64,000 bases of DNA from CBDCGJ01 sp965216645. Its GTDB lineage: Bacteria; Pseudomonadota; Alphaproteobacteria; GCA-2731375. The notes below the pieces were generated by a model. It had not been told where the DNA came from. It ran no database searches and saw only the letters and a program-made list of their open reading frames with translations. A program made the translations under genes and the position numbers. This document shows positions 8,380 through 17,164 of the stretch, in pieces (position 1 is the first letter of the stretch; each line of letters starts with the position of its first letter). The stretch spans positions 1-64,000 of the forward strand of contig CBDCGJ010000043.1 in assembly GCA_965216645.1 (NCBI GenBank), read 5' to 3'.

Positions 8380-9541
8380 ACCGGACGTCCACGGCTATTG
8401 CGACGACCGTTTCGCGGCGGTAGCGGAAGCGTTCGCGGAAAACTTCCGCAGCCGCCGGGAACTCGGCGCCAGCGTCGCCCTTACCATTGAAGGCGAGAAG
8501 GTGGTCGATCTTTGGGGCGGTCATAAGACCCGCGACGGCGATGCTTGGACGGAAGATACCATCTGCGTCGTCTTCTCCTCGACCAAGGGCGCGACGGCGC
8601 TCTGCGCCCATATTCTCATCGATCGCGGTCTGATGGTGCCGGAAACGCCGGTGGCGGAGATCTGGCCGGAATTCGCCACGGGCGGCAAGGAAGCCGTCAC
8701 CGTGGCGATGATGCTGGATCATTCCGCCGGCGTACCGGCGTTTCGCGAGCCATTACCGGAGAACGCGATTTACGATTGGGACTATATGGTCGCCCGGTTG
8801 GCGGCGGAGGCCCCGCATTGGCCGCCCGGAACGCGGCACGGTTATCATGGCTTGACATTCGGCTGGACGGTGGGAGAGCTGGTTCGTCGGGTATCCGGCA
8901 AGTCATTGGGAGCATTTTTCCAAGACGAGATCGCGCAACCGCTCGAGCTGGAATTCTGGATCGGTACGCCGGCGGCGCAGCATCACCGGGTCTCTCCAGT
9001 GATTACGGAGCGGCATCCCGCCGGCGAAGCGCTGCCGCCATTTCTGCAAGCGGCGCTGAAGCAGAAAGGTTCGATCGCCAGCCTGTTCCTGCGCGACTCC
9101 GCCGGTGGGCTGAATTCGGGGTACAACACGCCGGAAGGTCTGCAGGCGGAGATCGGCGCGGCCAACGGCGTCACCAACGGCCGCGGCCTCGCCGGCATGT
9201 ACGCGCCCCTGGCCAATGGCGGTGGGCCGCTGGTGTCCGCCGAGACCGTGGCGCGGATGAGCCGGGTGTCGACGGCGAACCATCAGGACGCCACGCTGGT
9301 GATCCCGACCCGCTTCGCCCTTGGTTTCATGAAAGCGATGGACAACCGCGCCCTTGGCCATGAAAGCGCCTTGATCGGGGAGAGCGCCTTCGGCCATGTC
9401 GGCGCCGGCGGCAGCATCGGTTTCGCCGACCCGGCCAAACGCATGAGCTTTGGTTACGTCATGAACCGCAAGGGCCTGGGTCTGCTACTCAACGAACGCG
9501 GCCAGTCGCTGGTCGATGCGGCCTACGACGTTGTCTCGTAA
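8372..9541 (+). CDS. Serine hydrolase, class C beta-lactamase / EstB-type esterase
   Basis: The 389-aa protein has the SxxK motif FSSTKG with Ser69 as nucleophile and Lys72. It has the family Tyr segment HGYHGLTFGW, and HVGAGGS near the C-terminus in place of the KTG box. This combination is typical of EstB-like carboxylesterases rather than true beta-lactamases. No signal peptide is present, so the enzyme is likely cytoplasmic. The start lies within the end of the second M20 gene (8-bp overlap). It converges on the MFS gene with a 5-bp gap. Confidence 0.87.
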   Translation: MAEPDVHGYCDDRFAAVAEAFAENFRSRRELGASVALTIEGEKVVDLWGGHKTRDGDAWTEDTICVVFSSTKGATALCAHILIDRGLMVPETPVAEIWPEFATGGKEAVTVAMMLDHSAGVPAFREPLPENAIYDWDYMVARLAAEAPHWPPGTRHGYHGLTFGWTVGELVRRVSGKSLGAFFQDEIAQPLELEFWIGTPAAQHHRVSPVITERHPAGEALPPFLQAALKQKGSIASLFLRDSAGGLNSGYNTPEGLQAEIGAANGVTNGRGLAGMYAPLANGGGPLVSAETVARMSRVSTANHQDATLVIPTRFALGFMKAMDNRALGHESALIGESAFGHVGAGGSIGFADPAKRMSFGYVMNRKGLGLLLNERGQSLVDAAYDVVS

Positions 9542-9546
9542 TCGCA

Positions 9547-10755
9547 TTAGTCCCGTTGACGACGACCGCTTGAGCCGGCATAGGTTTCCGGCGCGTAGAA
9601 CTTGAACAGCAATCCGGCAGATAGGCTCACCGCCGCGGTCAACCAGAGGGCTGCCTCAACGCCGCTCAAGTCGGCCACCAGACCCAAAACGATCGGACCG
9701 ACGACATAGCCGAAGTCGCCGATCATGCGAAAGGTGCTCATGGCGGCGGCATTCATACCCGCTGGCGCCGAATCGGCGGCATAGGCCGCTGGCGCCGTCC
9801 CACCCGTAGCCGCGGCGACGCCCCAAACCACACAGGCGAGCAAAAACCAGGCATAACTCGGTGCGAACAGGAACGAGAGCATGGCCGCGCCGGTGATCAG
9901 CGTTGCCGGGACGATCACGACTTTGCGGCCGTAAAGGTCGACCAGCATGCCCGCCGGATAAGCGGCCGCCAGTCCGCAGACGCTGCCCAACGCGAGGCCG
10001 AAGCCGATCTCCGCCACGGTGAGGTCGAGACGCAAGCTGGCGAAGACCGGGACGATGACGAACAGTCCGCCAGTGCGCGCGAAAGCATTCGTGAAGGCGA
10101 CAAAGCAGACCAAAGCGTAGCCGGTTTGGCGCAGGAGAAGCGCGATCTGCCGCAGATAGGAGAAACCGCCGCTCGCCGCCGCAGAGAGTTTTGCCAAGTC
10201 GCGGGTTTCCATGACGGCAAACCAGGCAACCATCATCGCCAACAGGCTGGCGCAGCCATAGGCCCAGAACGGCGCTGCCAACCCGAAATGCTGTGCCAGC
10301 AAGCCGCCGGGAAGCGGACCGATGCCAACGGCGAACAGAAATGTGCCTTGATAGATGGCGATAATGCGCCCCCGCCGCTCCGGCGTCGAGATATCCGCCA
10401 GCACCACCTGACCGGTGGTCAACACGATGCCGGCACCGGCGCCGGAGATAAACCGGGCGACGATGAACTCCGGATAGAGCGTCGCCGCGGCGCACCAAAA
10501 ACTGCCCAAGGCCGAAACGATCCCGCCCAGGGCCAAGGTCTTCCGCCGGCCGATTTTGTCGGAGAAGCGGCCGGAGGGCGCCGCGACCAGGAACCGCGCA
10601 AAACCATAGACAGCCACCGCCATGCCGATCGCTGACGCCGGCACGCCGAACGACTGAGCGTATAGCGGCAAAACCGGAATGATAGCGCCGAAGCCAAGCT
10701 GATTTACCGCGATCAAACAGCACATGGCCAACAGGACCCGGCCCTCAAAACTCAT
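9547..10755 (-). CDS. MFS transporter (drug-efflux type)
   Basis: This 402-aa integral membrane protein has about 12 predicted hydrophobic segments. The MFS motif A between TM2 and TM3 reads GRFSDKIGRRK (about 62-72), and the motif-C-like GISGAGAGIVLTTGQVVLAD-type stretch follows in TM5. It resembles the tetracycline/multidrug proton antiporters (DHA1 family). The substrate cannot be inferred. It is convergent with the esterase gene. Confidence 0.85.
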   Translation of the reverse strand: MSFEGRVLLAMCCLIAVNQLGFGAIIPVLPLYAQSFGVPASAIGMAVAVYGFARFLVAAPSGRFSDKIGRRKTLALGGIVSALGSFWCAAATLYPEFIVARFISGAGAGIVLTTGQVVLADISTPERRGRIIAIYQGTFLFAVGIGPLPGGLLAQHFGLAAPFWAYGCASLLAMMVAWFAVMETRDLAKLSAAASGGFSYLRQIALLLRQTGYALVCFVAFTNAFARTGGLFVIVPVFASLRLDLTVAEIGFGLALGSVCGLAAAYPAGMLVDLYGRKVVIVPATLITGAAMLSFLFAPSYAWFLLACVVWGVAAATGGTAPAAYAADSAPAGMNAAAMSTFRMIGDFGYVVGPIVLGLVADLSGVEAALWLTAAVSLSAGLLFKFYAPETYAGSSGRRQRD

Positions 10756-10928
10756 CGCGGTGCACTTTCAGTCTCCCTTATTGCCAAATCTGGACCACGC
10801 AGTATTTCCAATGAAGGTGTAGAGGAGGGCGGTTTCGGTCAAGCCGATTTCGGCGTTGATTGACATCGCAATGGCTTTCGACAACCATTCACGGATTCGG
10901 AAGAGATATTTGTATCAGGTGTTTTGTC

Positions 10929-11486
10929 ATGAGATTACCATTGCTGTCGCAGATTCTCGTGCTCGTTGGACTGGCGGTTTTGACGGGTTGCGCGGCACCC
11001 GCCGAAACGTCGCGGATGACGGTGCTGCGAACCGAGGCCACGAAGTCGTATGCGACGACACCATTCTATCAAGCGATGTCGATTGCCGAGGTCACAGGCG
11101 GTGAAGCCACCAACCCGGCATGGACGTCGGAAGTCGGCCAACCTGAATTCGCCGAAGCGCTGAAACTGTCGTTGCAAGGCAACGAATTGTTGGCCAAGAA
11201 TAACAAGGAACCGAAGTTCGCGTTGACCGCAGATCTGCAACAGGTCGACCAACCGTTGTTCGGCCTGGATCTCACAGTTACCTCGGCGGTGCTGTACCGC
11301 GTGGTGGAATCCGCCACAAAAGCCGTTTGGTTCGATGAGCTGGTCAAAGTTTCCTACACCGCGAAGTTTTCCGATTCGGTATTGGCCGTACAGCGTTTGC
11401 AATACGCCAACGAGGGGTCGATCAAAAAGAACATTCGTACTTTTCTCGACCGGCTTGTTCAAACGAAGTCGCCCGTCAAGAACTAG
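10929..11486 (+). CDS. Predicted lipoprotein of unknown function
   Basis: The chosen ATG gives 185 aa starting MRLPLLSQILVLVGLAVLTGCAAP. This is a lipoprotein signal with lipobox LTGC, so the acylated Cys would be residue 21. An upstream in-frame ATG at 10860 would add 23 residues that spoil the signal, so it is rejected. The mature part is a mixed alpha/beta domain of about 165 aa with no motif I recognise. The pattern PEFAEALKLSLQGNELL followed by FALTADLQQVDQPLFGLDLTVTSAVLYRV resembles small periplasmic lipoproteins that precede an assembled domain, but the family is unassigned. Confidence 0.75.
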   Translation: MRLPLLSQILVLVGLAVLTGCAAPAETSRMTVLRTEATKSYATTPFYQAMSIAEVTGGEATNPAWTSEVGQPEFAEALKLSLQGNELLAKNNKEPKFALTADLQQVDQPLFGLDLTVTSAVLYRVVESATKAVWFDELVKVSYTAKFSDSVLAVQRLQYANEGSIKKNIRTFLDRLVQTKSPVKN

Positions 11487-11499
11487 TCAGTGGAGCTTG

Positions 11500-12279
11500 T
11501 CACAAGTTCCAATTCGGTGGGCGTTTTTCGATGAAGGCTTTGAGGCCTTCCTGGCTTTCTTCCGTCTCGACGATGGCGCACATGGTTTCGGCGACGTTTT
11601 CGATGGCGCGGCGATAGTCGAGATCGTTGGCGCGCATCCAGGCGTTGCGGCCCATGCGCATAACCAACGGGGATTTTTGAGCGAATTTGCCGGCGAGCTC
11701 CCGCGCCTTCTCCATCACGTTCTCGTCGTCGACAATGTGATTGACGATACCGAGATCGTGGGCCGTCTCGGCCGAGAAATTCTCGCCGGTGAACAACAGC
11801 TCGAAGGCGCGATGACGGCCGATCTGACGCGGCAGGTGGACGAAATGCAGGGCCGGGACGATGCCGACATCGATTTCCGGGTAGCCGAAACTGGCGCTTT
11901 CGCCGGCGACGATCATGTCGCATGAGACGGCGAGGGTCATGCCGCCGGCCCGTGCCGCGCCATTGACCGCGGCAATGGACGGTTTGCCCAAGCGGTACTG
12001 CACGTCGTAAAGCTCCATATAGAGCTTCTCCAGAAAGCCGCGCATGACGAGACCGTCGCCACCACTGACCACGCTGAGATCGAGGCCGGCGCAAAACACG
12101 CGGGACAGCGCGCTGGTCAGAATGACGGCACGCACATCGTTATCCTCTCCCGCTTGACGCAATGCGGAGATGATCTCGACGATCAGTTCCCGGGTCAGCG
12201 CGTTGACCGGCGGCCGGTCGATTGCGATGGTGGCGATATGGTCTTCAACAGTGGTGCGAACCAAGCGGGTTTTGGTCAT
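11500..12279 (-). CDS. Enoyl-CoA hydratase/isomerase (crotonase) family protein
   Basis: The 259-aa crotonase has the CoA/oxyanion elements FCAGLDLS (about 62-69) and NGAARAGGMTLA (about 105-116). At the position where hydratases carry the first catalytic Glu (GGGxE) this protein has GGMTL, whereas the second segment FGYPEIDVGIVP keeps a Glu. Loss of the first Glu suggests isomerase or other crotonase chemistry rather than classical hydratase activity. It lies downstream of the diiron protein on the same strand, but a terminator-like hairpin separates them. Confidence 0.85.
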   Translation of the reverse strand: MTKTRLVRTTVEDHIATIAIDRPPVNALTRELIVEIISALRQAGEDNDVRAVILTSALSRVFCAGLDLSVVSGGDGLVMRGFLEKLYMELYDVQYRLGKPSIAAVNGAARAGGMTLAVSCDMIVAGESASFGYPEIDVGIVPALHFVHLPRQIGRHRAFELLFTGENFSAETAHDLGIVNHIVDDENVMEKARELAGKFAQKSPLVMRMGRNAWMRANDLDYRRAIENVAETMCAIVETEESQEGLKAFIEKRPPNWNL

Positions 12280-12297
12280 TCTCTTCCTCTAACGAAA

Positions 12298-12320
12298 TTG
12301 GGCGGCGCAAAGCCGCCCAA
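12298..12320 (-). terminator. Rho-independent terminator of the diiron-protein gene
   Basis: TTGGGCGGC (12298-12306) and GCCGCCCAA (12312-12320) form a perfect 9-bp GC-rich stem around GCAAA. On the minus strand it is followed by TTTCGTT and lies 30 bp after the stop at 12350. A second perfect palindrome CGCGAATTCGCG (12331-12342) lies between the stop and this hairpin. Confidence 0.65.
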
Positions 12321-12349
12321 TGTACCCCATCGCGAATTCGCGGGTAGTC

Positions 12350-13468
12350 TTAGTTGGTCAATTTCTGGCCGATTACCTTGCGATCCCGGTTGATCGCTTG
12401 CAGATATTCGATGCCTTCGGCGGCGATGGCATCGCCGATCACGAAGTCGCCCTCGTCGTCCAACTCCTTCATATCGACCCAGGCGCCATAGATGTGGCGG
12501 GTGCGGTCGGTGATGATGTTGGCCTGCAGTAGGGTCTTGGTCAGGACCCGAAAGACGTTGGTGCCGCGCTTCAGCTCTTCCTTGCGTTCGTTGTCGCCGA
12601 AGTTCTCACGCACCGCGTCGCGAACCCACTCCCAGTCCAAGCCGACAGCGGCGTAGATATGCCGCTTCTGTCGCACATTTACGAGATTGAACAGAAGCAT
12701 CTCGAAGACCTCGGCCGCCCAATCCTCGACGGCAATCCGTTCCGCTTCATCGAGTTTGTCGATGGTGCGGTCGGCCCAGATGCGGCCGAACTTGTGATGG
12801 AAGGCCTCATCGGTCATCACCAACTGGGTCAGGCGTTTTAGCAGCGGGTCGGTGCTGTGGGAATGCAAGTTGGCGAAAGCACCCATGGCAAGACCTTCGA
12901 GCAACATCTGCATGCCGACGATTTTCTTGTAAACGATGGGCGTTTGCACAAGATCCGTCAGCAGATTGCCAAGCACGTCGCCAACCGGATAGGCGCTGCC
13001 CCAGCGGCTCTCGATATAGCGGGAAAATCCGGTGACGTGCCGGGCCTCCTCACGGGCCTGATTGCTGGCATATTCCTGGGCGCCCGGATCCTTCAGGATA
13101 TGGCAGAGATTGGCGCTTAACGACAGCGCGCCTTGCTCGCCGTGTAGAATATTCGAAAGCTGCCAACGCATGCTCTCGTTACAGAGTTTGATCTGCTGTT
13201 TCTCGTCGAGCACCTCGGTCACGGCAGAGTTCAATTCGGGAACCCGTTCCGGCGGCATCATGTAATCATTCTCGACATCGAAGGGGGTGGAGAAATCGAT
13301 ATATTTCTCGTCCATCGGATCCCAGAAGTGATCGTGGGTCTGCGAAATGATTTTATCGAATGCGTCGCTGCGCTGGCTGTAGCGTTCGACCTGGATCATC
13401 GCGCGGAAATCGTCCGGATCGACCGTGTTATAGGCCGGATCGGTCGTGATTTGCTGGTTCATCCCCAT
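12350..13468 (-). CDS. Ferritin-like diiron protein (putative oxygenase/desaturase)
   Basis: The 372-aa helical protein carries diiron-type ligand pairs: E in HGEQGALS (about 111), EEARH (about 142-146), E in MLLEGLAMG (about 191) and DEAFHH (about 221-226). This is the two-EXXH-like arrangement of the ferritin/ribonucleotide-reductase-R2/acyl-desaturase fold. No membrane segment or signal is present. I do not recognise the exact substrate; fatty-acyl or arylamine oxidation are both known for the fold. It is monocistronic, with a strong hairpin downstream and a striking palindrome upstream. Confidence 0.75.
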   Translation of the reverse strand: MGMNQQITTDPAYNTVDPDDFRAMIQVERYSQRSDAFDKIISQTHDHFWDPMDEKYIDFSTPFDVENDYMMPPERVPELNSAVTEVLDEKQQIKLCNESMRWQLSNILHGEQGALSLSANLCHILKDPGAQEYASNQAREEARHVTGFSRYIESRWGSAYPVGDVLGNLLTDLVQTPIVYKKIVGMQMLLEGLAMGAFANLHSHSTDPLLKRLTQLVMTDEAFHHKFGRIWADRTIDKLDEAERIAVEDWAAEVFEMLLFNLVNVRQKRHIYAAVGLDWEWVRDAVRENFGDNERKEELKRGTNVFRVLTKTLLQANIITDRTRHIYGAWVDMKELDDEGDFVIGDAIAAEGIEYLQAINRDRKVIGQKLTN

Positions 13469-13498
13469 TTCCCCATAATTTGTTCGCGCCGACCGTAC

Positions 13499-13520
13499 TT
13501 TACGTTTACGTAAACGTCAA
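13499..13520. promoter_or_regulatory. ACGT-rich palindromic operator candidate
   Basis: A 16-bp perfect palindrome, ACGTTTACGTAAACGT (13502-13517), is extended to 22 bp with one mismatched pair (TT and AA outside). It lies 31 bp 5' of the diiron gene start and 108 bp 5' of the gamma-glutamyltransferase start, so it could control either or both. ACGT-centred palindromes of this kind are typical operators of MerR/TetR-type regulators of acyl-CoA catabolism; the cognate regulator is not in the window. Confidence 0.6.
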
Positions 13521-13627
13521 TAGTCCAATCGAGTCCTTTTCGATGTTCGCACGACCGCCTAAGCTAAAGAGGATCGTCGGCCGCCGGCGGATTTTAGAGA
13601 GAACATTGGCCTATGGAGTAATTGACA

Positions 13628-15373
13628 ATGACACTTCCCGATTTCATGGATGCCCATCGTCCGGTTGTGCGCGGACGCCGCCATATGGTTTCCGCCGGCC
13701 ATTATCTGGCCGCAAATGCTGCGATGGCGATCCTCGAGGCGGGCGGCAATGCCGTGGATGCCGGCGCGGCCGGCGGCCTTGTGCTTGGCGTCGTTCAGCC
13801 GGAATTGGTCAATGTCGCCGGCGTGGCGCCAATCATGCTCTATTTGAAGGAGCGGGACGAGATCGTCACCATCGCCGGCCTCGGCGGCTGGCCGGCCAAG
13901 GCGAGTGTCGAGTTCTTCATGAAAGAATGCGGCGGCGAGATCCCGCAGAGTATCTTACGGACCGTCGTGCCGGGCTCTCCCGGCGCCTGGATCAAAGCGG
14001 TACGGCTCTACGGCACCATGTCCTTTGCCGACATCGCAAAATCCGCCACGGACTATGCCCGCGACGGCTTCGTCATGTATCCGCTGCTGACATCCAAGCT
14101 GACCGAGCGGGAGGCGAACTACCGTCGCTACGCCTCGAACGCGGAAATATTCCTGCCCGGCGGTGGGGTGCCGCCCGTCGGCGATCTGTTCGTGCAGGCC
14201 GATCTGGGGCGCAGCCTGCAATACATGGTCGACGAGGAGGCGGCGGCGTTGGCCAAGGGTGGCGACCGTGACGCCGGATTGCAAGCCGCCCATGACGCCT
14301 TCTACCGCGGCGACATCGCCCGCACGATCGTCGACTATCATGAGCGGAACGGCGGCTTGATGACCATGGCCGACATGGCCGGTTTCGATGCGGCGTTGGA
14401 GCCGCCGGTATCGATCGACTATCACGGCATCGACGTCTATGCCTGCGGTCCGTGGAGCCAGGGACCGGTCATGCTGCAGACCCTGGAAATGCTGAAGCGC
14501 TACAACCTTGCCGGTTTGGGGCATAACTCCGTCGATTACATCCATTTGATGACGGAGGCTTTCAAGCTCGCGGCGGCCGACCGCGAGAAATACTATGGCG
14601 ATCCCAATTTCAACGACGTACCGATCGACGGGCTGTTGTCCTCGGACTATGGCGATTTGCGCCGCGCTTTGATCGACCCGGATCGCGCGGCGTCCGGCAT
14701 GCCGCCGCCCGGCGATCCAGCGAACCTGGCCGCCATTCATCCCGACTATTTGGAGCCGGCGGCGGCGGACGACGGGGTTTATGCGCTGGATACGTCCTAT
14801 CTCTGCGTGATCGACGAGGCCGGGAACATGTTCTCTTCAACGCCGAGCGATACGTCGTCGGACACGGAAGTAATTCCAGGCACCGGGCTTTGCCCGTCCT
14901 CGCGCGGTTCGCAGTTTTGGTTGGAGGAAGGTCATCCCTCCAGCGTCGAAGCGGGCAAACGGGGCCGGTTGACGCCCAATCCGGCGATTGCCATGAAAGC
15001 GGGCGAATTCGCCATTCCCTTCGGGACGCCAGGTGGCGACGTGCAGTGCCAGGCGATGATGCAGACTCTATTGAACATCACCCAGTTCGGCATGAATCCC
15101 CAAACCGCGGTGGAAGAGCCGCGTTTCGCCAGTTTCAGCTTCCCGAATTCCTTCTACCCGCACAACTATCTGCCCGGCCGCTTGCAGATCGAAGGGCGGC
15201 TGGCGGACGGCGAGCGGGATACGGCGCTGCGGGAGCGGGGGCATGACGTGGAGGCCTGGCAAAGCTGGGATTGGCGTGCGGGCGCCATGTGCGTGATTCG
15301 CCAAGATATGGAGCGCGGTATACTCGAAGCAGGCGCCGATCCGCGCCGCGCCTGCTACGCTATTGGCCATTAG
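13628..15373 (+). CDS. Gamma-glutamyltransferase family protein (Ntn hydrolase)
   Basis: The 581-aa protein belongs to the self-processing gamma-glutamyltranspeptidase family. The N-terminal segment RHMVSAGHYLAANAAMAILEAGGNAVDA is characteristic. The autocleavage/nucleophile Thr is at about residue 389 in YALDTSYLCVIDEAGNMFSSTPSD. The PGxGxxxSSRGSQFW and LTPNPAI segments of the small chain follow. No signal peptide is seen, so it is probably a cytoplasmic relative rather than secreted GGT. The ATG at 13628 is preferred over TTG at 13622 because GGAG at 13615 is correctly spaced for it. It converges on the phosphate transporter with a 4-bp overlap. Confidence 0.88.
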   Translation: MTLPDFMDAHRPVVRGRRHMVSAGHYLAANAAMAILEAGGNAVDAGAAGGLVLGVVQPELVNVAGVAPIMLYLKERDEIVTIAGLGGWPAKASVEFFMKECGGEIPQSILRTVVPGSPGAWIKAVRLYGTMSFADIAKSATDYARDGFVMYPLLTSKLTEREANYRRYASNAEIFLPGGGVPPVGDLFVQADLGRSLQYMVDEEAAALAKGGDRDAGLQAAHDAFYRGDIARTIVDYHERNGGLMTMADMAGFDAALEPPVSIDYHGIDVYACGPWSQGPVMLQTLEMLKRYNLAGLGHNSVDYIHLMTEAFKLAAADREKYYGDPNFNDVPIDGLLSSDYGDLRRALIDPDRAASGMPPPGDPANLAAIHPDYLEPAAADDGVYALDTSYLCVIDEAGNMFSSTPSDTSSDTEVIPGTGLCPSSRGSQFWLEEGHPSSVEAGKRGRLTPNPAIAMKAGEFAIPFGTPGGDVQCQAMMQTLLNITQFGMNPQTAVEEPRFASFSFPNSFYPHNYLPGRLQIEGRLADGERDTALRERGHDVEAWQSWDWRAGAMCVIRQDMERGILEAGADPRRACYAIGH

Positions 15374-16884
15374 GCGAAGAGATAATTCAATACGAAATAA
15401 AGGACGGCGGACAGCAGGGCGGCGGACGGTACGGTAATTACCCAGGCTGCGGCGATGGTCAAAGCATGGCGCCGGCGGACGAGTTTGCGCCGTTGCGCCT
15501 TTTGCGCTCGCTTCTGTTGTGCGGAGGGCGGCAGGGTCGGATTTTCCGCCGCCGCCGCGAGTTCGCCCAACTTTCGCCGTCGTCGGCGCCGTCGGGCGCT
15601 GTCCATCTCGCGGAATAGGCCAACGCCGAAGACGCCGCCGACGGCGATATGGGTGGAGCTGACCGGAAGGCCGAGCCAGGAGGCAATAATCACCGTGATC
15701 GCCGCCGACAGGGCGACACAATAGGCCCGAGTGGGGTTCAGCTTGGTGATCTGTTCGCCGACAGTGCGGATCAGTTTCGGTCCGAAGAGCGCCAGGCCGA
15801 TGGATATACCAAGGGCGCCGATAACCATGACCCAAAACGGAATCTCGACTTTGCCGGCTACATCTCCGCTAGTGGTCGCCGACACGATGGCGGCGAGCGG
15901 GCCGACCGCATTGGCGACATCGTTGGCGCCGTGGGCGAAGGACAGCAGGGCGGCCGCGCAGATCAACGGGATGACGAAGAGCTGATTGACCGACTTGTTA
16001 CGGTTTTCCATACCTTCCGCGCGGCGGGCGACCATGGGTCGGACCAGAAAGTATGCGATGGCGAAGGCGGCGGCGGAGACGAAAAGGATTGTCGCAAGGT
16101 CGGGCCGCCAGATCCGCTTCAATCCCTTCACCGACAAATAGGCGGCAAAGGCCGCCGCCATGACCGCGACCAAAACCGGCAACCAACGCTTCGCGGCGGC
16201 GATCTTGTCCTCACGATAGAGGATGGCGTATTTCACGACGGCGAGAAAAAGCGCGGCGATGATGCCGCCGAGGACCGGAGAGATCACCCAGCTCGCCGCG
16301 ATCTTGCCCATCACGGGCCAATTCACCACCTGACTACCGACCGCGGCGATGCCGCCGCCCAACACGCCGCCGACGATCGAGTGGGTGGTCGAGACCGGCG
16401 CGCCGATCTTCGTGGCGAGATTGATCCACAGCGCCGCCGCCAGCAACGCCGCCATCATCGCCAGTATGAAGGTGCGGCTGTCGGCGATCAGGTCCGGGTC
16501 GATGATACCTTTGGAAATCGTCGAGACCACGTCGCCGCCGGCCAAAATCGCGCCGGCCGCCTCGAAGACGGCGGCGATAATTAGCGCCCCGGTCATGGTC
16601 AGCGCGCGGGCGCCGACGGCCGGCCCGATATTGTTGGCGACGTCGTTGGCACCGATATTGAGCGCCATGTAACCGCCGATCACGCCGGCGACGATAATGA
16701 AAATACGACCTTCCACGTCGCCCGCCTGACTGGTGGCGTAGAATAGGGCGGCGATGAGGAACGCCAAACCATAGGCGAGTTTGATTTTCTCCGTCGGCGC
16801 GGAGAGGGCCTGCCGCTCGGCCTTGTCGAAACGGGATAGATCCTTGTCGACACGGCTTTTGCGTGGATCGGTATTGTCGCTCAA
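15370..16884 (-). CDS. pit: Inorganic phosphate transporter, PiT family
   Basis: The 504-aa membrane protein has two copies of the PiT signature: GANDVANNIGPAVGARALT near the N-terminus and HGANDVANAVGPLAAI in the second half, with multiple hydrophobic helices in between. PiT proteins import metal-phosphate driven by protons or sodium. The N-terminal 40 residues are charged and cytoplasmic, and an Arg/Lys-rich loop (RRRRRRKLGELAAAAENP) lies near residue 425-445. No PhoU-like gene is adjacent. Its 3' end overlaps the convergent gamma-glutamyltransferase gene. Confidence 0.9.
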   Translation of the reverse strand: MSDNTDPRKSRVDKDLSRFDKAERQALSAPTEKIKLAYGLAFLIAALFYATSQAGDVEGRIFIIVAGVIGGYMALNIGANDVANNIGPAVGARALTMTGALIIAAVFEAAGAILAGGDVVSTISKGIIDPDLIADSRTFILAMMAALLAAALWINLATKIGAPVSTTHSIVGGVLGGGIAAVGSQVVNWPVMGKIAASWVISPVLGGIIAALFLAVVKYAILYREDKIAAAKRWLPVLVAVMAAAFAAYLSVKGLKRIWRPDLATILFVSAAAFAIAYFLVRPMVARRAEGMENRNKSVNQLFVIPLICAAALLSFAHGANDVANAVGPLAAIVSATTSGDVAGKVEIPFWVMVIGALGISIGLALFGPKLIRTVGEQITKLNPTRAYCVALSAAITVIIASWLGLPVSSTHIAVGGVFGVGLFREMDSARRRRRRRKLGELAAAAENPTLPPSAQQKRAQKAQRRKLVRRRHALTIAAAWVITVPSAALLSAVLYFVLNYLFA

Positions 16885-16885
16885 T

Positions 16886-17161
16886 TTAGTTTTCTAACTG
16901 TGCAAATAAAAAGCTGAAAGAATTCGGCGCGTTCAGGTGCTGAATAATCTTCTCGACCGGTAGCGGCTTGGCGAAGTAATAGCCCTGTCCGAAGTCGCAA
17001 TTCAAGTCGTGCGGCAAAGATTCCTGATGGACCGTTTCCACCCCTTCCGCGACGACCTCTTCCTGCATCATGTAGGATATCCCGAAAATGGCGCGGACGA
17101 TCTGGTTGGCATTCTCGTTGTCCGTCCTGGATCCGACGATATAGGCGCAGTCGCCTTCGAT
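16886..17161 (-). pseudogene. EAL-domain (c-di-GMP phosphodiesterase) C-terminal remnant
   Basis: About 90 codons read RIEGDCAYIVGSRTDNENANQIVRAI, then EEVVAEGVET and GQGYYFAKPLP, ending with a normal stop. These are the last third of an EAL domain (the EGVET and QGYxFxxP motifs). The catalytic EAL/ExLxR/DDF(G/A) portions are absent. It begins directly after the TAG stop of the lipid-kinase gene and in the same frame. An internal ATG at 17071 would give a 61-aa peptide, but a functional product is unlikely. Probably a deletion scar that removed the 5' part of an EAL gene. Confidence 0.75.
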
Positions 17162-17164
17162 TCT

